DNA of 64,000 nucleotides, taken from assembly GCF_000025985.1 (NCBI RefSeq), contig NC_003228.3:1550001-1614000 (forward strand). The letters are read 5' to 3'. Shown here in pieces: positions 9,413-18,815 of the stretch (its first letter is position 1; each line of letters opens with the position of its first letter). The position numbers and the translations under genes were made by a program. The notes below the pieces were generated by a model that did no database searches, was not told where the DNA came from, and worked only from the letters and a program-made list of their open reading frames with translations. The stretch is from Bacteroides fragilis NCTC 9343. GTDB lineage: Bacteria; Bacteroidota; Bacteroidia; Bacteroidales; Bacteroidaceae.

Positions 9413-11080
9413 ATGTATTCAGATAAGAAAAACATATTGCAGTTGGTAGCGTTGCTCCGTGCACATGGGGTGACGAAAGTCGTTTTATGTCCCGGAAGCC
9501 GGAATGCACCGATTGTACATACACTTGCCGGACATCCCGACTTCACTTGTTACTCGGTAACAGACGAGCGGAGTGCCGGCTTTTTTGCTATCGGGCTTGC
9601 TTTACAGGGCGGAACTCCTGCCGCTGTTTGTTGCACATCGGGCACGGCTTTGTTGAATTTGCATCCTGCCATAGCAGAGGCCTACTACCAGAAAGTATCT
9701 TTAGTAGTTATTTCCGCCGATCGTCCTGCCGCCTGGATCAACCAGATGGACGGACAGACTTTACCTCAGCCGGGTGTTTTCCGGTCATTGGTGAAGAAGT
9801 CTGTCGATCTGCCCGAAATACATACGGACGAGGATGAATGGTACTGCAACCGCTTGCTGAACGAAGCATTGCTTGAACTGAATCATCATGGTAAAGGCCC
9901 TGTGCACATCAACGTGCCGGTTTCCGAACCCTTGTTCCAGTTTACGGCAGAGTCACTTCCCGAAGTACGTGTCATCACACGTTATCAAGGACTGAATGTT
10001 TATGATCGCGACTATGACGGCTTGATCGATCGCCTCAATAAATACAACCGCCGTATGATGATCGTCGGCCAGATGAACCTGATTTATCTGTTCGAAAAGA
10101 AATATTCAAAGATGCTCTACAAGCAGTTTGCCTGGTTCACGGAGCATTTAGGCAATCAGACCGTTCCGGGCATCCCGATCCGGAACTTCGATGCAGCCCT
10201 CTATGCCATGTCACCCGAGATGCAAGAGAAGATGATTCCCGAATTGGTGATCACTTACGGGGGGCATATCGTCTCTAAACGAATGAAAAAGTATCTTCGC
10301 CAGCATCCGCCCAAAGAGCATTGGCATGTGTCGCCGGATGGTGAAGTGATCGATCTGTTCCAAGGGGCATTGACTACGATTATCGAGATGGACCCATTTG
10401 AATTTATGGAGAAGATAGCTTTTCTGCTGGATAACCGTACACCGGAATATCCCCGGCAATGGGAGAACTTCTGCAAGGAGCTTCCCCGACCGGAGTTGCC
10501 TTATTCCGAAATGTCTGCTATCGGATCACTCATTCAGGCGTTGCCTGCTTCGTGTGCTTTGCATCTGGCCAATAGTTCCGCCGTGCGTTATGCCCAGCTT
10601 TATTCGCTTCCCGATACGGTAGAGGTTTGTTGCAACCGGGGTACGAGCGGCATTGAAGGTTCCCTTTCCACAGCGATCGGTTATGCTGCCGCTTCGAAGA
10701 AGTTGAACTTTGTGGTCATTGGTGATCTGAGCTTTTTCTATGATATGAATGCCCTGTGGAACAATCACTTTGGAAGTAACCTCCGTATTCTGCTTTTGAA
10801 TAATGGGGGAGGGGAGATTTTTCATACTTTGCCGGGACTTGAAATGTCCGGTACTTCCCATCGCTTTGTGACTGCCGTGCATAAGACGTCTGCCAAGGGA
10901 TGGGCCGAAGAACGGGGATTCCTCTATCAGGAAGTGCAGGATGAAAAACAGTTGGACGAAGCCATGAAAACTTTCACTCAACCCGAGTTACTGACTCAAC
11001 CTGTCATTATGGAGGTTTTCACCAATAAAAATAAAGATGCACGGATATTGAAAGACTACTATCACCAACTAAAAAACTAA
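9413..11080 (+). CDS. menD: SEPHCHC synthase MenD
   Basis: MenD is a thiamine-diphosphate enzyme that joins isochorismate and 2-oxoglutarate to form SEPHCHC. The 555 residues match the family. The N-terminal domain has [11 protein letters not shown] and the [18 protein letters not shown] segment with the substrate-facing residues. The C-terminal ThDP-binding motif is [15 protein letters not shown], the MenD variant of GDG...N, and [13 protein letters not shown] precedes it. It sits between menF and the HExxH protein gene, which starts 1 nt after its stop codon, so they are certainly on the same mRNA. Confidence 0.95.
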   Translation: MYSDKKNILQLVALLRAHGVTKVVLCPGSRNAPIVHTLAGHPDFTCYSVTDERSAGFFAIGLALQGGTPAAVCCTSGTALLNLHPAIAEAYYQKVSLVVISADRPAAWINQMDGQTLPQPGVFRSLVKKSVDLPEIHTDEDEWYCNRLLNEALLELNHHGKGPVHINVPVSEPLFQFTAESLPEVRVITRYQGLNVYDRDYDGLIDRLNKYNRRMMIVGQMNLIYLFEKKYSKMLYKQFAWFTEHLGNQTVPGIPIRNFDAALYAMSPEMQEKMIPELVITYGGHIVSKRMKKYLRQHPPKEHWHVSPDGEVIDLFQGALTTIIEMDPFEFMEKIAFLLDNRTPEYPRQWENFCKELPRPELPYSEMSAIGSLIQALPASCALHLANSSAVRYAQLYSLPDTVEVCCNRGTSGIEGSLSTAIGYAAASKKLNFVVIGDLSFFYDMNALWNNHFGSNLRILLLNNGGGEIFHTLPGLEMSGTSHRFVTAVHKTSAKGWAEERGFLYQEVQDEKQLDEAMKTFTQPELLTQPVIMEVFTNKNKDARILKDYYHQLKN

Positions 11081-11081
11081 T

Positions 11082-12086
11082 ATGATGACTAAGCACAAGA
11101 TGAACCTATTTTGTGGGATGCTACTTTTGTCAGCTTCCCTGTTTGTGGAGAAAGCTCAAGCCATGTTTCCCGAGAGATACGTATCGGAGGAATCGGCAGC
11201 CAGGGCAGATACAATCAATTTTCGGTTGGCTTCTGCCGGAGAAGCAAAACGCCTGATAGCGGCCAAAGATTCTTATACGGCTAATTGGAGTCCGTTTGAC
11301 ATCGCTGCACGACTTGAAAATCCTGAAGGCAAAAGAGAAGACCTCGTCAGCCTGGCCGTTCGTGAAGTGCGTGAATGGACAGCGGAAGAAGCGCAGCAGA
11401 TCGAGCAGATCAGGAAGAACCTGAATGATACGATTCGTAAATACGGCTATCGGATTCCATTTCCGAAAGAGATTGTGCTGGTAAAGACAACAATGAAAGA
11501 CGAAGGAGGGGCGGGAGGATACACACGCAGTAACTGGATCGCATTGACGGACGCTACTTTTCAGCGGGGGACTGAAGCTTCTCACACACGCCTGCTGGTG
11601 CATGAAACTTTCCACATCCTGACACGTCTCAATCCCGGATTCAAAAAGAAACTGTACAGAGCTATCGACTTCAACATCCTGCCCAAAGAGATTGAGTTCC
11701 CCGAAGATATACGGAAAAGCCGTATCTCCAATCCCGATGTCAGTCGTTGCGATAGTTATGCGACTTTTACCATTGACGGTAAGCCACAGAACTGCACTAT
11801 GATTATCTATACCAACAGACCCTATACCACGGGTAAGTTCTATCAGTATATCAATGTGGGGCTGATTCCGTTGGACGAGTCGTTCAAGCCTCTCCGGGAG
11901 AGTGGGAAGACAGTGATTTATCCATTACAGAAAGCGACCGACTTCTTTGATAAAGTAGGGCGGAACACCGGATATGTCATAGATCCGGAAGAGGTGCTGG
12001 CGGATAATTTTGCAATTGCTTTATTGAACACGCCCAATGTACATACACCCGAACTGCAAAAGAAAGTACAGGAATTACTGAAATAA
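11082..12086 (+). CDS. Secreted HExxH protein, putative zinc metallopeptidase, inside the men operon
   Basis: This 334-residue protein starts with a signal peptide (hydrophobic core LFCGMLLLSASLF, cleavage probably after KAQA), so it should act in the periplasm or outside. The motif HETFH (His174, Glu175, His178) is the HExxH zinc site, and DPEEVLADNF (Glu303/Glu304) supplies a plausible third ligand in the gluzincin pattern ExxxD. I cannot assign it to a named peptidase family. It lies 1 nt after menD and 21 nt before menB, where some bacteria carry menH, but it has no alpha/beta-hydrolase features and so cannot be MenH. Two adjacent ATG codons (11082 and 11085) are equally possible starts. 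Function is unknown. Confidence 0.7.
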   Translation: MMTKHKMNLFCGMLLLSASLFVEKAQAMFPERYVSEESAARADTINFRLASAGEAKRLIAAKDSYTANWSPFDIAARLENPEGKREDLVSLAVREVREWTAEEAQQIEQIRKNLNDTIRKYGYRIPFPKEIVLVKTTMKDEGGAGGYTRSNWIALTDATFQRGTEASHTRLLVHETFHILTRLNPGFKKKLYRAIDFNILPKEIEFPEDIRKSRISNPDVSRCDSYATFTIDGKPQNCTMIIYTNRPYTTGKFYQYINVGLIPLDESFKPLRESGKTVIYPLQKATDFFDKVGRNTGYVIDPEEVLADNFAIALLNTPNVHTPELQKKVQELLK

Positions 12087-12107
12087 TAATCATCAAAATA
12101 AATAGAA

Positions 12108-12932
12108 ATGGAAACTAAAAGAGAATGGACTCCTATTAAAGAATACGAAGATATTCTGTTTGATTACTATAACGGCATTGCCCGTATTACGATCAATCGC
12201 GAACGTTACCGGAATGCTTTCACCCCTACTACAACAGGCGAAATGAGCGATGCGATGCGCATCTGTCGTGAAGAGCCCGATATCAATGTTGTGGTATTGA
12301 CCGGTGCAGGCGATAAGGCCTTCTGTTCGGGAGGCGACCAGAACGTAAAGGGCCGTGGCGGATACATCGGTAAAGACGGAGTGCCCCGCCTGAGTGTACT
12401 GGATGTGCAAAAACAAATCCGTTCGATTCCGAAACCGGTTATTGCTGCCGTTAACGGATTTGCCATCGGAGGCGGACACGTGTTGCATGTCGTATGCGAT
12501 CTCTCTATTGCTTCCGAAAATGCGATCTTCGGACAGACAGGTCCTCGTGTAGGTAGTTTCGATGCCGGCTTCGGATCATCTTATCTTGCCCGCGTTGTGG
12601 GACAGAAGAAGGCCCGTGAGATCTGGTTCCTTTGTCGCAAGTATAATGCGCAGGAGGCTCTGGATATGGGGCTGGTCAATAAAGTGGTACCGCTGGATAA
12701 ACTGGAAGACGAGTATGTTCAGTGGGCGGAGGAGATGATGCAGCTTAGTCCGTTGGCACTCCGCATGATTAAAGCCGGTCTGAATGCCGAACTCGACGGT
12801 CAAGCCGGTATTCAGGAACTGGCAGGTGATGCCACTCTGCTTTATTACCTTACCGATGAAGCACAGGAAGGCAAGAATGCTTTTCTGGAGAAGCGTAAAC
12901 CGGACTTTAAACAATATCCTAAATTTCCATAA
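12108..12932 (+). CDS. menB: 1,4-dihydroxy-2-naphthoyl-CoA synthase MenB
   Basis: MenB closes the second ring, turning o-succinylbenzoyl-CoA into 1,4-dihydroxy-2-naphthoyl-CoA. It belongs to the crotonase fold. The 274 residues carry the crotonase oxyanion-hole segments: [18 protein letters not shown] near residues 70-90, and [16 protein letters not shown] near 115-130. The [18 protein letters not shown] stretch and the C-terminal [13 protein letters not shown] ending are typical of MenB rather than other crotonases. The start codon is preceded by an A-rich sequence rather than a strong Shine-Dalgarno, as is usual here. A terminator-like hairpin follows its stop codon within about 10 nt. Confidence 0.95.
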   Translation: METKREWTPIKEYEDILFDYYNGIARITINRERYRNAFTPTTTGEMSDAMRICREEPDINVVVLTGAGDKAFCSGGDQNVKGRGGYIGKDGVPRLSVLDVQKQIRSIPKPVIAAVNGFAIGGGHVLHVVCDLSIASENAIFGQTGPRVGSFDAGFGSSYLARVVGQKKAREIWFLCRKYNAQEALDMGLVNKVVPLDKLEDEYVQWAEEMMQLSPLALRMIKAGLNAELDGQAGIQELAGDATLLYYLTDEAQEGKNAFLEKRKPDFKQYPKFP

Positions 12933-12939
12933 GCAGACA

Positions 12940-12970
12940 GAGGCCTTCTTGATGGGAGGCCTTTTCTTTA
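12940..12970 (+). terminator. Terminator-like hairpin between menB and menC
   Basis: AGGCCTTC (12941-12948) pairs with GGAGGCCT (12955-12962) around the loop TTGATG, followed by TTTCTTTAT. The stem is 8 bp with one G-U pair and the U-tract is interrupted. menC starts only 19 nt after the stem, so partial termination or attenuation is likely rather than a full stop. Confidence 0.6.
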
Positions 12971-12980
12971 TATCATTTTT

Positions 12981-14000
12981 ATGTATACAATCAACATTAT
13001 TCCACGCGTTCTTCATTTCAAGCAACCTGCGGGAACTTCGCGTGGTTCTTATACTACCCGGAATGTCTGGTATATCCATCTTTCTTCCATAGAGTGTCCG
13101 GGACGTGTCGGAGTAGGAGAGTGTGCTCCGTTACCCAAACTGAGTTGTGATGACTTGCCGGATTATGAACAGGTGCTTCGGAGTGCCTGTCAGCGACTGG
13201 AACAAACGGGAGAACTGGATATAGAATCTTTACGTGGGTATCCTTCTATTCTGTTCGGACTCGAGACAGCACTGCGCCATTACGAAACACAGAGCTGGGC
13301 ATTATGGGATACTCCTTTTTCGCGCGGAGAAGTCGGTATACCTATTAACGGACTTATCTGGATGGGAAGTTTTGACAGAATGCTGCAACAGATCGAAGTC
13401 AAGATGCAGGCGGGATATCGCTGTATCAAACTAAAAATCGGTGCGATAAACTTTGAAGAAGAATTAGCCCTGTTGAGACATATCCGTGCTCACTATTCCG
13501 CCAGAGAAATAGAGTTGAGAGTGGATGCCAATGGAGCTTTCTCACCTGCCGATGCTATGGATAAACTGAATCGGTTGGCCGAATTGGACCTACATTCCAT
13601 AGAGCAGCCTATCCGGGCCGGGCAGTGGGAGGAAATGGCCCGTCTGGCGGCTGAGTCCCCGCTTCCTATTGCTTTGGACGAAGAACTGATAGGTTGCAAT
13701 GCCCTTGAAAGAAAACGGGAATTGCTGGCGGCTATCCACCCCCGGTATATCATACTGAAACCATCTCTGCATGGCGGGATCAGTGGTGGCAACGAATGGA
13801 TTGCAGAAGCGGAAAAGCAACATATCGGATGGTGGATCACATCTGCGCTGGAGTCGAATATCGGTCTGAATGCCATAGCCCAATGGTGTGCGACTTTCCG
13901 GAATCCGTTGCCACAAGGATTAGGTACCGGGCTACTGTTTACGGACAATGTCGAGATGCCCCTCGAGATTCGAAAAGATTGTTTATGGTTTTGCAAATAA
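12981..14000 (+). CDS. menC: o-Succinylbenzoate synthase MenC
   Basis: MenC dehydrates SHCHC to o-succinylbenzoate and belongs to the enolase superfamily (MLE subgroup). The 339 residues show the expected catalytic set: CIKLKIG (KxK), ELRVDANGAF (metal Asp), SIEQPI (metal Glu), ALDEEL (metal Asp) and YIILKPSLHGG (second catalytic Lys). The N-terminal capping domain includes GVGECAPLPKLS. The ATG at 12981 begins right after the terminator-like hairpin that follows menB. The stop codon at 13998-14000 is 13 nt before the start chosen for menE. Confidence 0.94.
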   Translation: MYTINIIPRVLHFKQPAGTSRGSYTTRNVWYIHLSSIECPGRVGVGECAPLPKLSCDDLPDYEQVLRSACQRLEQTGELDIESLRGYPSILFGLETALRHYETQSWALWDTPFSRGEVGIPINGLIWMGSFDRMLQQIEVKMQAGYRCIKLKIGAINFEEELALLRHIRAHYSAREIELRVDANGAFSPADAMDKLNRLAELDLHSIEQPIRAGQWEEMARLAAESPLPIALDEELIGCNALERKRELLAAIHPRYIILKPSLHGGISGGNEWIAEAEKQHIGWWITSALESNIGLNAIAQWCATFRNPLPQGLGTGLLFTDNVEMPLEIRKDCLWFCK

Positions 14001-14013
14001 GAGGAGTCGGCAC

Positions 14014-15108
14014 ATGATATTTAATAGAGAAGAACAACACCTAATGTTGGAAGGCAGTGTGCTTTCCAAGGAGGACGTGAAAAGGCTGGTGGCTTGTCAC
14101 ACGGAGGAGGCATCGGGATTTTTGTACGAACTTTACCGGTTTCTGGAAGAGTGGTTCAGTGATTCTCCTTATCTGACAGTGAAAACTTCCGGTTCTACCG
14201 GGACTCCCAAACTGCTGAAGGTCCGTAAGGAGCAGATGATGCAAAGTGCCCGGCTGACTTGTGAGTTTCTGGGACTTCGACAAGGAGATAGCGTATTGTT
14301 GTGTATGCCTTTGCAATATATTGCCGGGAAGATGGTGGTGGTCCGGGCATTGGTGGCAGGGTTGAATCTGGTTATCCGGACTCCTTCCGGGCATCCGATG
14401 GCGGACGTGGACATACCGCTTCGCTTTGCCGCTATGGTGCCGTTGCAGGTTTACAACACACTGCAGGTATCGGCAGAAAAAGAGAGGCTCTGCCGGACCG
14501 ATATTCTTATTATAGGCGGAGGGGCAATAGATGCAGGGTTGGAAGCTGAAATACGGCAATTACCGGTTAAGGTTTATTCTACGTATGGCATGACAGAAAC
14601 CCTTTCACATATTGCTTTAAGACGGTTGAACGGACCGGATGCGAGTATGTTGTACCGGCCTTTTCCTTCGGTGCGGCTTTCTCTTTCGTCCGAACATACA
14701 TTGGTGATCGATGCTCCATTGGTTTGTGATACCACTTTGGTGACAAATGATGTTGCGGAGATTTATTCCGATGGCAGCTTCTCTATTTTGGGCAGGAAGG
14801 ATAATACCATCAATACCGGAGGTATCAAAGTACAGGCAGAGCAGATAGAAGAGATACTTCGTCCCTGGATGAGAGTTCCTTTTGCAATCACTTCTGTTCC
14901 CGATGCCAGATTAGGAGAGGCGGTTGTGCTTTTGGTAGAGAAGGGGGCAAATGCAGAGTTACCGGAAACAAAGATGAAGGAGCTTCTGTCTAAATATCAG
15001 TTACCCAAGATGATTTTGTCAGTCGGGGCTATACCCTTGACGGAAACGGGAAAGATCAATCGTGCCGCTTGCCGGCAACTTGCCCTCACTTATCGGACAG
15101 ATCGCTAA
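14014..15108 (+). CDS. menE: o-Succinylbenzoate-CoA ligase MenE
   Basis: MenE adenylates o-succinylbenzoate and transfers it to CoA. The protein has 364 residues from the ATG at 14014, which I chose because GAGGAG (14001-14006) is well placed upstream. An earlier in-frame start at 13948 would lie inside menC and adds residues with no family match. The ANL-superfamily P-loop is TSGSTGTPKLLKV. Further motifs are VYSTYGMTET, then FSILGRKDNTINTGGIKVQ, and the C-terminal lysine in TETGKINRA. It is compact compared with the approximately 450-residue MenE of E. coli, as usual in Bacteroidota. menA and menG/ubiE are not in this window. Confidence 0.93.
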   Translation: MIFNREEQHLMLEGSVLSKEDVKRLVACHTEEASGFLYELYRFLEEWFSDSPYLTVKTSGSTGTPKLLKVRKEQMMQSARLTCEFLGLRQGDSVLLCMPLQYIAGKMVVVRALVAGLNLVIRTPSGHPMADVDIPLRFAAMVPLQVYNTLQVSAEKERLCRTDILIIGGGAIDAGLEAEIRQLPVKVYSTYGMTETLSHIALRRLNGPDASMLYRPFPSVRLSLSSEHTLVIDAPLVCDTTLVTNDVAEIYSDGSFSILGRKDNTINTGGIKVQAEQIEEILRPWMRVPFAITSVPDARLGEAVVLLVEKGANAELPETKMKELLSKYQLPKMILSVGAIPLTETGKINRAACRQLALTYRTDR

Positions 15109-15178
15109 GTGTTTTTTCTTCTTTAGTTGTATCATATACGAAATAGCTTTAAATTTAATAACCAACACATATAAACTA

Positions 15179-16036
15179 ATGAATAAGATTTGCTTTTTTA
15201 TCGGAGTTTTTATTACCCTGCTTTTGGCGGGTTGCAGTTCTAATCCGATTACCCATGTTCGTGTGGCGACCTTTAATATCCGCTATGATAATCCGGGCGA
15301 CAGTTTGAATTCCTGGAAGTATCGTAAAGAGAAGGTCTGTGAATTTATCCGTGAGAAACATCCCGATGTGCTGGGAATGCAGGAAGTACTGAATCATCAG
15401 TTGAAAGACCTGTTGTCCGGCCTGCCCGATTATGCCTATGTAGGTGTGGGACGCGAGGATGGAAAGACTCAGGGGGAATATGCTCCTGTATTCTATCGGA
15501 AAGATAAATATGATTTGTTAGACAGTAATACATTCTGGCTTTCCGAACATCCGGATAGTATCGGCAAACTTGGTTGGGATGCCGCGTGTACCCGCGTGGC
15601 TACTTGGGCTAAATTAAAGGATAAAACTACCGGAAAAGAGTTTCTGATGTTAAACACCCATTTTGACCACGTTGGTACGGAAGCTCGTCGTAACAGTGCC
15701 CTGCTTATTATTGATAAGATAAAAGAAATAGCCGGTACACATCCTGCTATGATGACCGGAGACTTTAATGTTTCTGAAGAGTGGGAAGCTTACAAAACGA
15801 TCACATCCAATGAGTTTGTCTTGAAAGATGCATGGAAGATAGCCGGGAAACAGTCCGGTGAGAACTATACTTTCCATGATTTCGGAAGAGTACCTGTGGG
15901 CGAACGGGAAAAGATCGATTTCATTTTCGTAACTCCGCAAATCAAGGTGGCAGATGCAGAGATTATTTCTTCTGCGATTACAGATTCCACCTATTTGTCC
16001 GATCATAATGCACATCTGGCTGATTTGGAATTCTAA
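15179..16036 (+). CDS. Lipoprotein of the endonuclease/exonuclease/phosphatase family
   Basis: The protein has 285 residues starting at the ATG at 15179, which opens a lipoprotein signal peptide with the lipobox LLAGC (Cys about residue 19). A longer frame from 15062 would overlap menE and hide this signal, so I reject it. The EEP fold is shown by TFNIRYDNPGDS, GMQEVLNH (metal Glu), MMTGDFNVSEEWEAY (GDFN) and LSDHNAH (SDH near the C-terminus). Bacteroides polysaccharide loci often carry such secreted EEP proteins. The substrate could be a phosphodiester or a sugar phosphate rather than DNA. The GH97 gene starts 22 nt downstream, so the two probably form an operon. Confidence 0.82.
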   Translation: MNKICFFIGVFITLLLAGCSSNPITHVRVATFNIRYDNPGDSLNSWKYRKEKVCEFIREKHPDVLGMQEVLNHQLKDLLSGLPDYAYVGVGREDGKTQGEYAPVFYRKDKYDLLDSNTFWLSEHPDSIGKLGWDAACTRVATWAKLKDKTTGKEFLMLNTHFDHVGTEARRNSALLIIDKIKEIAGTHPAMMTGDFNVSEEWEAYKTITSNEFVLKDAWKIAGKQSGENYTFHDFGRVPVGEREKIDFIFVTPQIKVADAEIISSAITDSTYLSDHNAHLADLEF

Positions 16037-16058
16037 ACCGTATAAACGAATTGTAACC

Positions 16059-18074
16059 ATGAAACAGATTTTGCATATATTACTCATCGCCTTGATGCTG
16101 ATGGGCTTTTATAGTTGTGTTCCGAAGACGGAATTAGCCTCTCCGGACGGACATATCAAAGTGGCTTTTACTGCGGATACCGATGGAAAGATGATGTATC
16201 GGGTGACTGTCAACGATACCCTTTTATTGGATAACTCTCCGCTCGGTTTCGAAGCGAAAGACGGAATCGATCTTAATCGGGGATTTCGTGTGGTGAACAC
16301 TGTCTTTACCGATAAAGACGAGATCTGGACGCAGCCTTGGGGAGAGAATAAAACGAACCGGAATCATTATAATGAAATGGCGGTTCTTCTGAAAAATGCC
16401 GCTAATGTGGAATTGACTCTTCGTTTTCGTGCATTTGATGATGGTGTAGCCTTTCGTTACGAGTATGAGGTGCCCGGTGTCGACTCTTTGTTGATCACCG
16501 ATGAACTGACTGCTTTCCGCTTTCATGAAGACGGGACCTCTTGGTCTATTCCTGCCAGTTTCGAGACTTATGAATTGCTGTACTCGAAACAGAAGATCAG
16601 TGAAGTGGAGAATGCCAATACTCCTTTCACTTTCAAAACATCCGGAGGGGTGTATGGCAGCATTCATGAAGCTGCTCTTTATGATTTTCCGGAAATGACT
16701 TTGAAGAAGGATGGTGAAAATACTCTGAAATCCGAACTTGCCTCATGGCCTGATGGAATTAAAGCTCGTAAAGAGAATCGTTTTACCACTGCATGGCGTA
16801 CCATTCAGATCGCTCCGCAAGCTGTCGGACTGATTAATTCGTCGTTGATCCTTAACCTGAATGAACCTTGTAAACTGGATACCACCGACTGGATCAAGCC
16901 GATGAAATATGTCGGTGTCTGGTGGGGGATGCATCTGGGAGTGGAAACCTGGAAGATGGACGATCGGCATGGCGCTACAACCGCCAATGCCAAGAAATAC
17001 ATTGATTTTGCTCATGCCAATAACATCGAAGGTGTGTTGTTTGAGGGGTGGAACGAAGGATGGGAAAGTTGGGGAGGTATGCAGAGTTTTGACTTTACTA
17101 AACCTTATGCCGACTTTGATATGGATGAAATAACTCGTTATGCACGTGAAAAGAATGTTCAGATCATCGGACATCATGAAACCGGTGGAAACATTCCCAA
17201 CTACGAGCGCCAGATGGAGAAGGCAATCAAGTGGTATACCGATAAGGGCATTCATATTCTGAAAACAGGTTATGCCGGTGCTTTTCCTGACGGACATTCA
17301 CATCATGGACAATATGGAGTGAACCATTATCAAAAAGTGGTTGAGACGGCTGCCCGTTATCGTATGACTCTTGATGCGCACGAACCTATCAAAGATACCG
17401 GTATACGACGTACCTGGCCCAATATGATGACACGTGAAGGCGCCCGCGGTATGGAGTGGAATGCCTGGAGCGAAGGTAATCCTCCTTCACATCATGAAAT
17501 GTTGCCGTTTACCCGCTTATTGGGTGGTCCGATGGACTATACTCCGGGTACTTTTGATATTTTGTTTACACAGACGAAAGATTCTCCTAAACGTCAGAAG
17601 TGGAATGATCAGGATAAGGGCAATAGTCGCGTCAATACAACATTGGCCAAGCAGTTGGCTAATTGGGTGATTTTATATTCTCCGTTACAAATGGCATCTG
17701 ATATGATCGAGCACTATGAAGGGCATCCTGCCTTCCGGTTCTTCCGTGATTTCGATCCTGATTGTGACGAATCGAGGGCATTGGCCGGTGAGCCGGGAGA
17801 GTTTGTAGCAGTGGTACGGAAGGCTAAACAGAATTATTTCCTGGGTGCCTCTACGAATGAAGAACCGCGGGTCTTGCCTGTCAGTCTTGATTTTTTAGAG
17901 AAGGGGAAGACCTATAAAGCAATCATCTATGCTGATGGTGAGAAAGCTGATTGGAAAACCAATCCGACAGAGTATCAGATTACGGAACAGGAGGTGACTG
18001 CAGACGATACGTTGAATATCCGTATGGCAGCCGGTGGCGGACAAGCTATTTCATTTATGCCCTTGCAGAAATAA
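16059..18074 (+). CDS. GH97 glycoside hydrolase, inverting alpha-glucosidase type
   Basis: This 671-residue SusB-type enzyme begins at the ATG at 16059, which opens a lipoprotein-like signal (LMGFYSC, then V). The N-terminal beta-sandwich is followed by the (beta/alpha)8 domain beginning near GVWWGMHLG. Three glutamates, Glu374 (HHET), Glu442 (DAHE) and Glu466 (GMEWN), are spaced 68 and 24 residues apart. This is nearly the spacing of Glu439/508/532 in SusB, which defines the inverting alpha-glucosidase branch. Retaining members use an Asp nucleophile instead. The gene overlaps the convergent sigma factor gene by 24 nt. Its place beside an N-glycan locus suggests it trims alpha-linked glucose or a related sugar; the exact substrate is open. 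Confidence 0.9.
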   Translation: MKQILHILLIALMLMGFYSCVPKTELASPDGHIKVAFTADTDGKMMYRVTVNDTLLLDNSPLGFEAKDGIDLNRGFRVVNTVFTDKDEIWTQPWGENKTNRNHYNEMAVLLKNAANVELTLRFRAFDDGVAFRYEYEVPGVDSLLITDELTAFRFHEDGTSWSIPASFETYELLYSKQKISEVENANTPFTFKTSGGVYGSIHEAALYDFPEMTLKKDGENTLKSELASWPDGIKARKENRFTTAWRTIQIAPQAVGLINSSLILNLNEPCKLDTTDWIKPMKYVGVWWGMHLGVETWKMDDRHGATTANAKKYIDFAHANNIEGVLFEGWNEGWESWGGMQSFDFTKPYADFDMDEITRYAREKNVQIIGHHETGGNIPNYERQMEKAIKWYTDKGIHILKTGYAGAFPDGHSHHGQYGVNHYQKVVETAARYRMTLDAHEPIKDTGIRRTWPNMMTREGARGMEWNAWSEGNPPSHHEMLPFTRLLGGPMDYTPGTFDILFTQTKDSPKRQKWNDQDKGNSRVNTTLAKQLANWVILYSPLQMASDMIEHYEGHPAFRFFRDFDPDCDESRALAGEPGEFVAVVRKAKQNYFLGASTNEEPRVLPVSLDFLEKGKTYKAIIYADGEKADWKTNPTEYQITEQEVTADDTLNIRMAAGGGQAISFMPLQK

Positions 18075-18662
18075 AAACAACATGATCAGCGGGAGATAAT
18101 CCTTTAGTTCGGACCGTAATATTTTCAGGGCTTGCCCTATACGATAATTGATTGTTTGCGGAGAGACGTTCAGTTTCTCCGCAATTTCTTTATGAGTCAT
18201 TTGAAGACTTCGATTCATTTCGTATGCCTGGCGAAATTCGGCCGGTAGTTTTCTTAAAGCCTCTTCGTACAATCTGAATAGTTCGTTTTCCAGGTAAAAG
18301 TCAGGTGAAGAGAACTCCGTTTCATATTTTTCCGCAATTTCCTGATGCACCTTGCGTTTTATTTCAAAATGAGAGATTTTATTAAGCGCTTTGTTCTTGA
18401 CGATAGTAAAGAGAAGAGTCTTTAAAGTAAGTTCCGGTATAAGGGTTTTTCTGTTTTCCCATAGCCACATCATAGTATCCTGCACGATTTCTTCCGATTC
18501 GCTCAGAGTGACATATTGAGAGCAAAAGGCGCATAATCCACGAAAATAGTAACGGTAGATATGATCAAACACCTCTTCATCCCCTTCTCGCAGGGCTGAT
18601 ATAACGGCATTATTATCATTTATGTTTAGGTTAGTCAGAGTCTGTGCCATTCTTCTCTCCAT
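18051..18662 (-). CDS. ECF-type RNA polymerase sigma factor
   Basis: This 203-residue sigma-70 family protein has region 2 (FDHIYRYYFRGLCAFCSQYV to EEIVQDTMMWLW) and region 4 (LPAEFRQAYEMNR, then the helix-turn-helix MTHKEIAEKLNVSPQTINYR). An unusual hydrophobic tail (PLIMLFLFLQ) follows region 4. It is transcribed away from a FecR-type anti-sigma gene, with STN-bearing SusC next in line, the standard trans-envelope signalling layout. It should switch on the SusC operon when the glycan is bound. A perfect primary promoter lies upstream (18676-18706), so the sigma gene itself is probably read by the housekeeping sigma. Its 3' end overlaps the GH97 gene by 24 nt, tail to tail. Confidence 0.9.
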   Translation of the reverse strand: MERRMAQTLTNLNINDNNAVISALREGDEEVFDHIYRYYFRGLCAFCSQYVTLSESEEIVQDTMMWLWENRKTLIPELTLKTLLFTIVKNKALNKISHFEIKRKVHQEIAEKYETEFSSPDFYLENELFRLYEEALRKLPAEFRQAYEMNRSLQMTHKEIAEKLNVSPQTINYRIGQALKILRSELKDYLPLIMLFLFLQGHK

Positions 18663-18675
18663 TGTTATTAGCGAA

Positions 18676-18706
18676 CAAACGTAGCTAAATTTTTGCTACC
18701 TACAAA
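18676..18706 (-). promoter_or_regulatory. Primary-sigma promoter of the ECF sigma gene
   Basis: Read on the minus strand it is TTTG (18703-18706), a 19-bp spacer, then TACGTTTG (18676-18683), an exact match to the Bacteroides consensus. The leader before the start at 18662 would be very short, below about 10 nt. Confidence 0.75.
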
Positions 18707-18815
18707 ATGATTTTCTGAAGAAAAAAAAGTTTGTGTTTTATTTAGTAACTTTGTTTTCTGAACTGTATTATACGTAACAGTGTATGATATAGGTATTAAA
18801 GATTTGGTTAAAACA

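Noticed and set aside
15062..15178. Upstream extension of the EEP lipoprotein
   Set aside because: It would overlap menE and bury a clear lipoprotein signal that starts at 15179.
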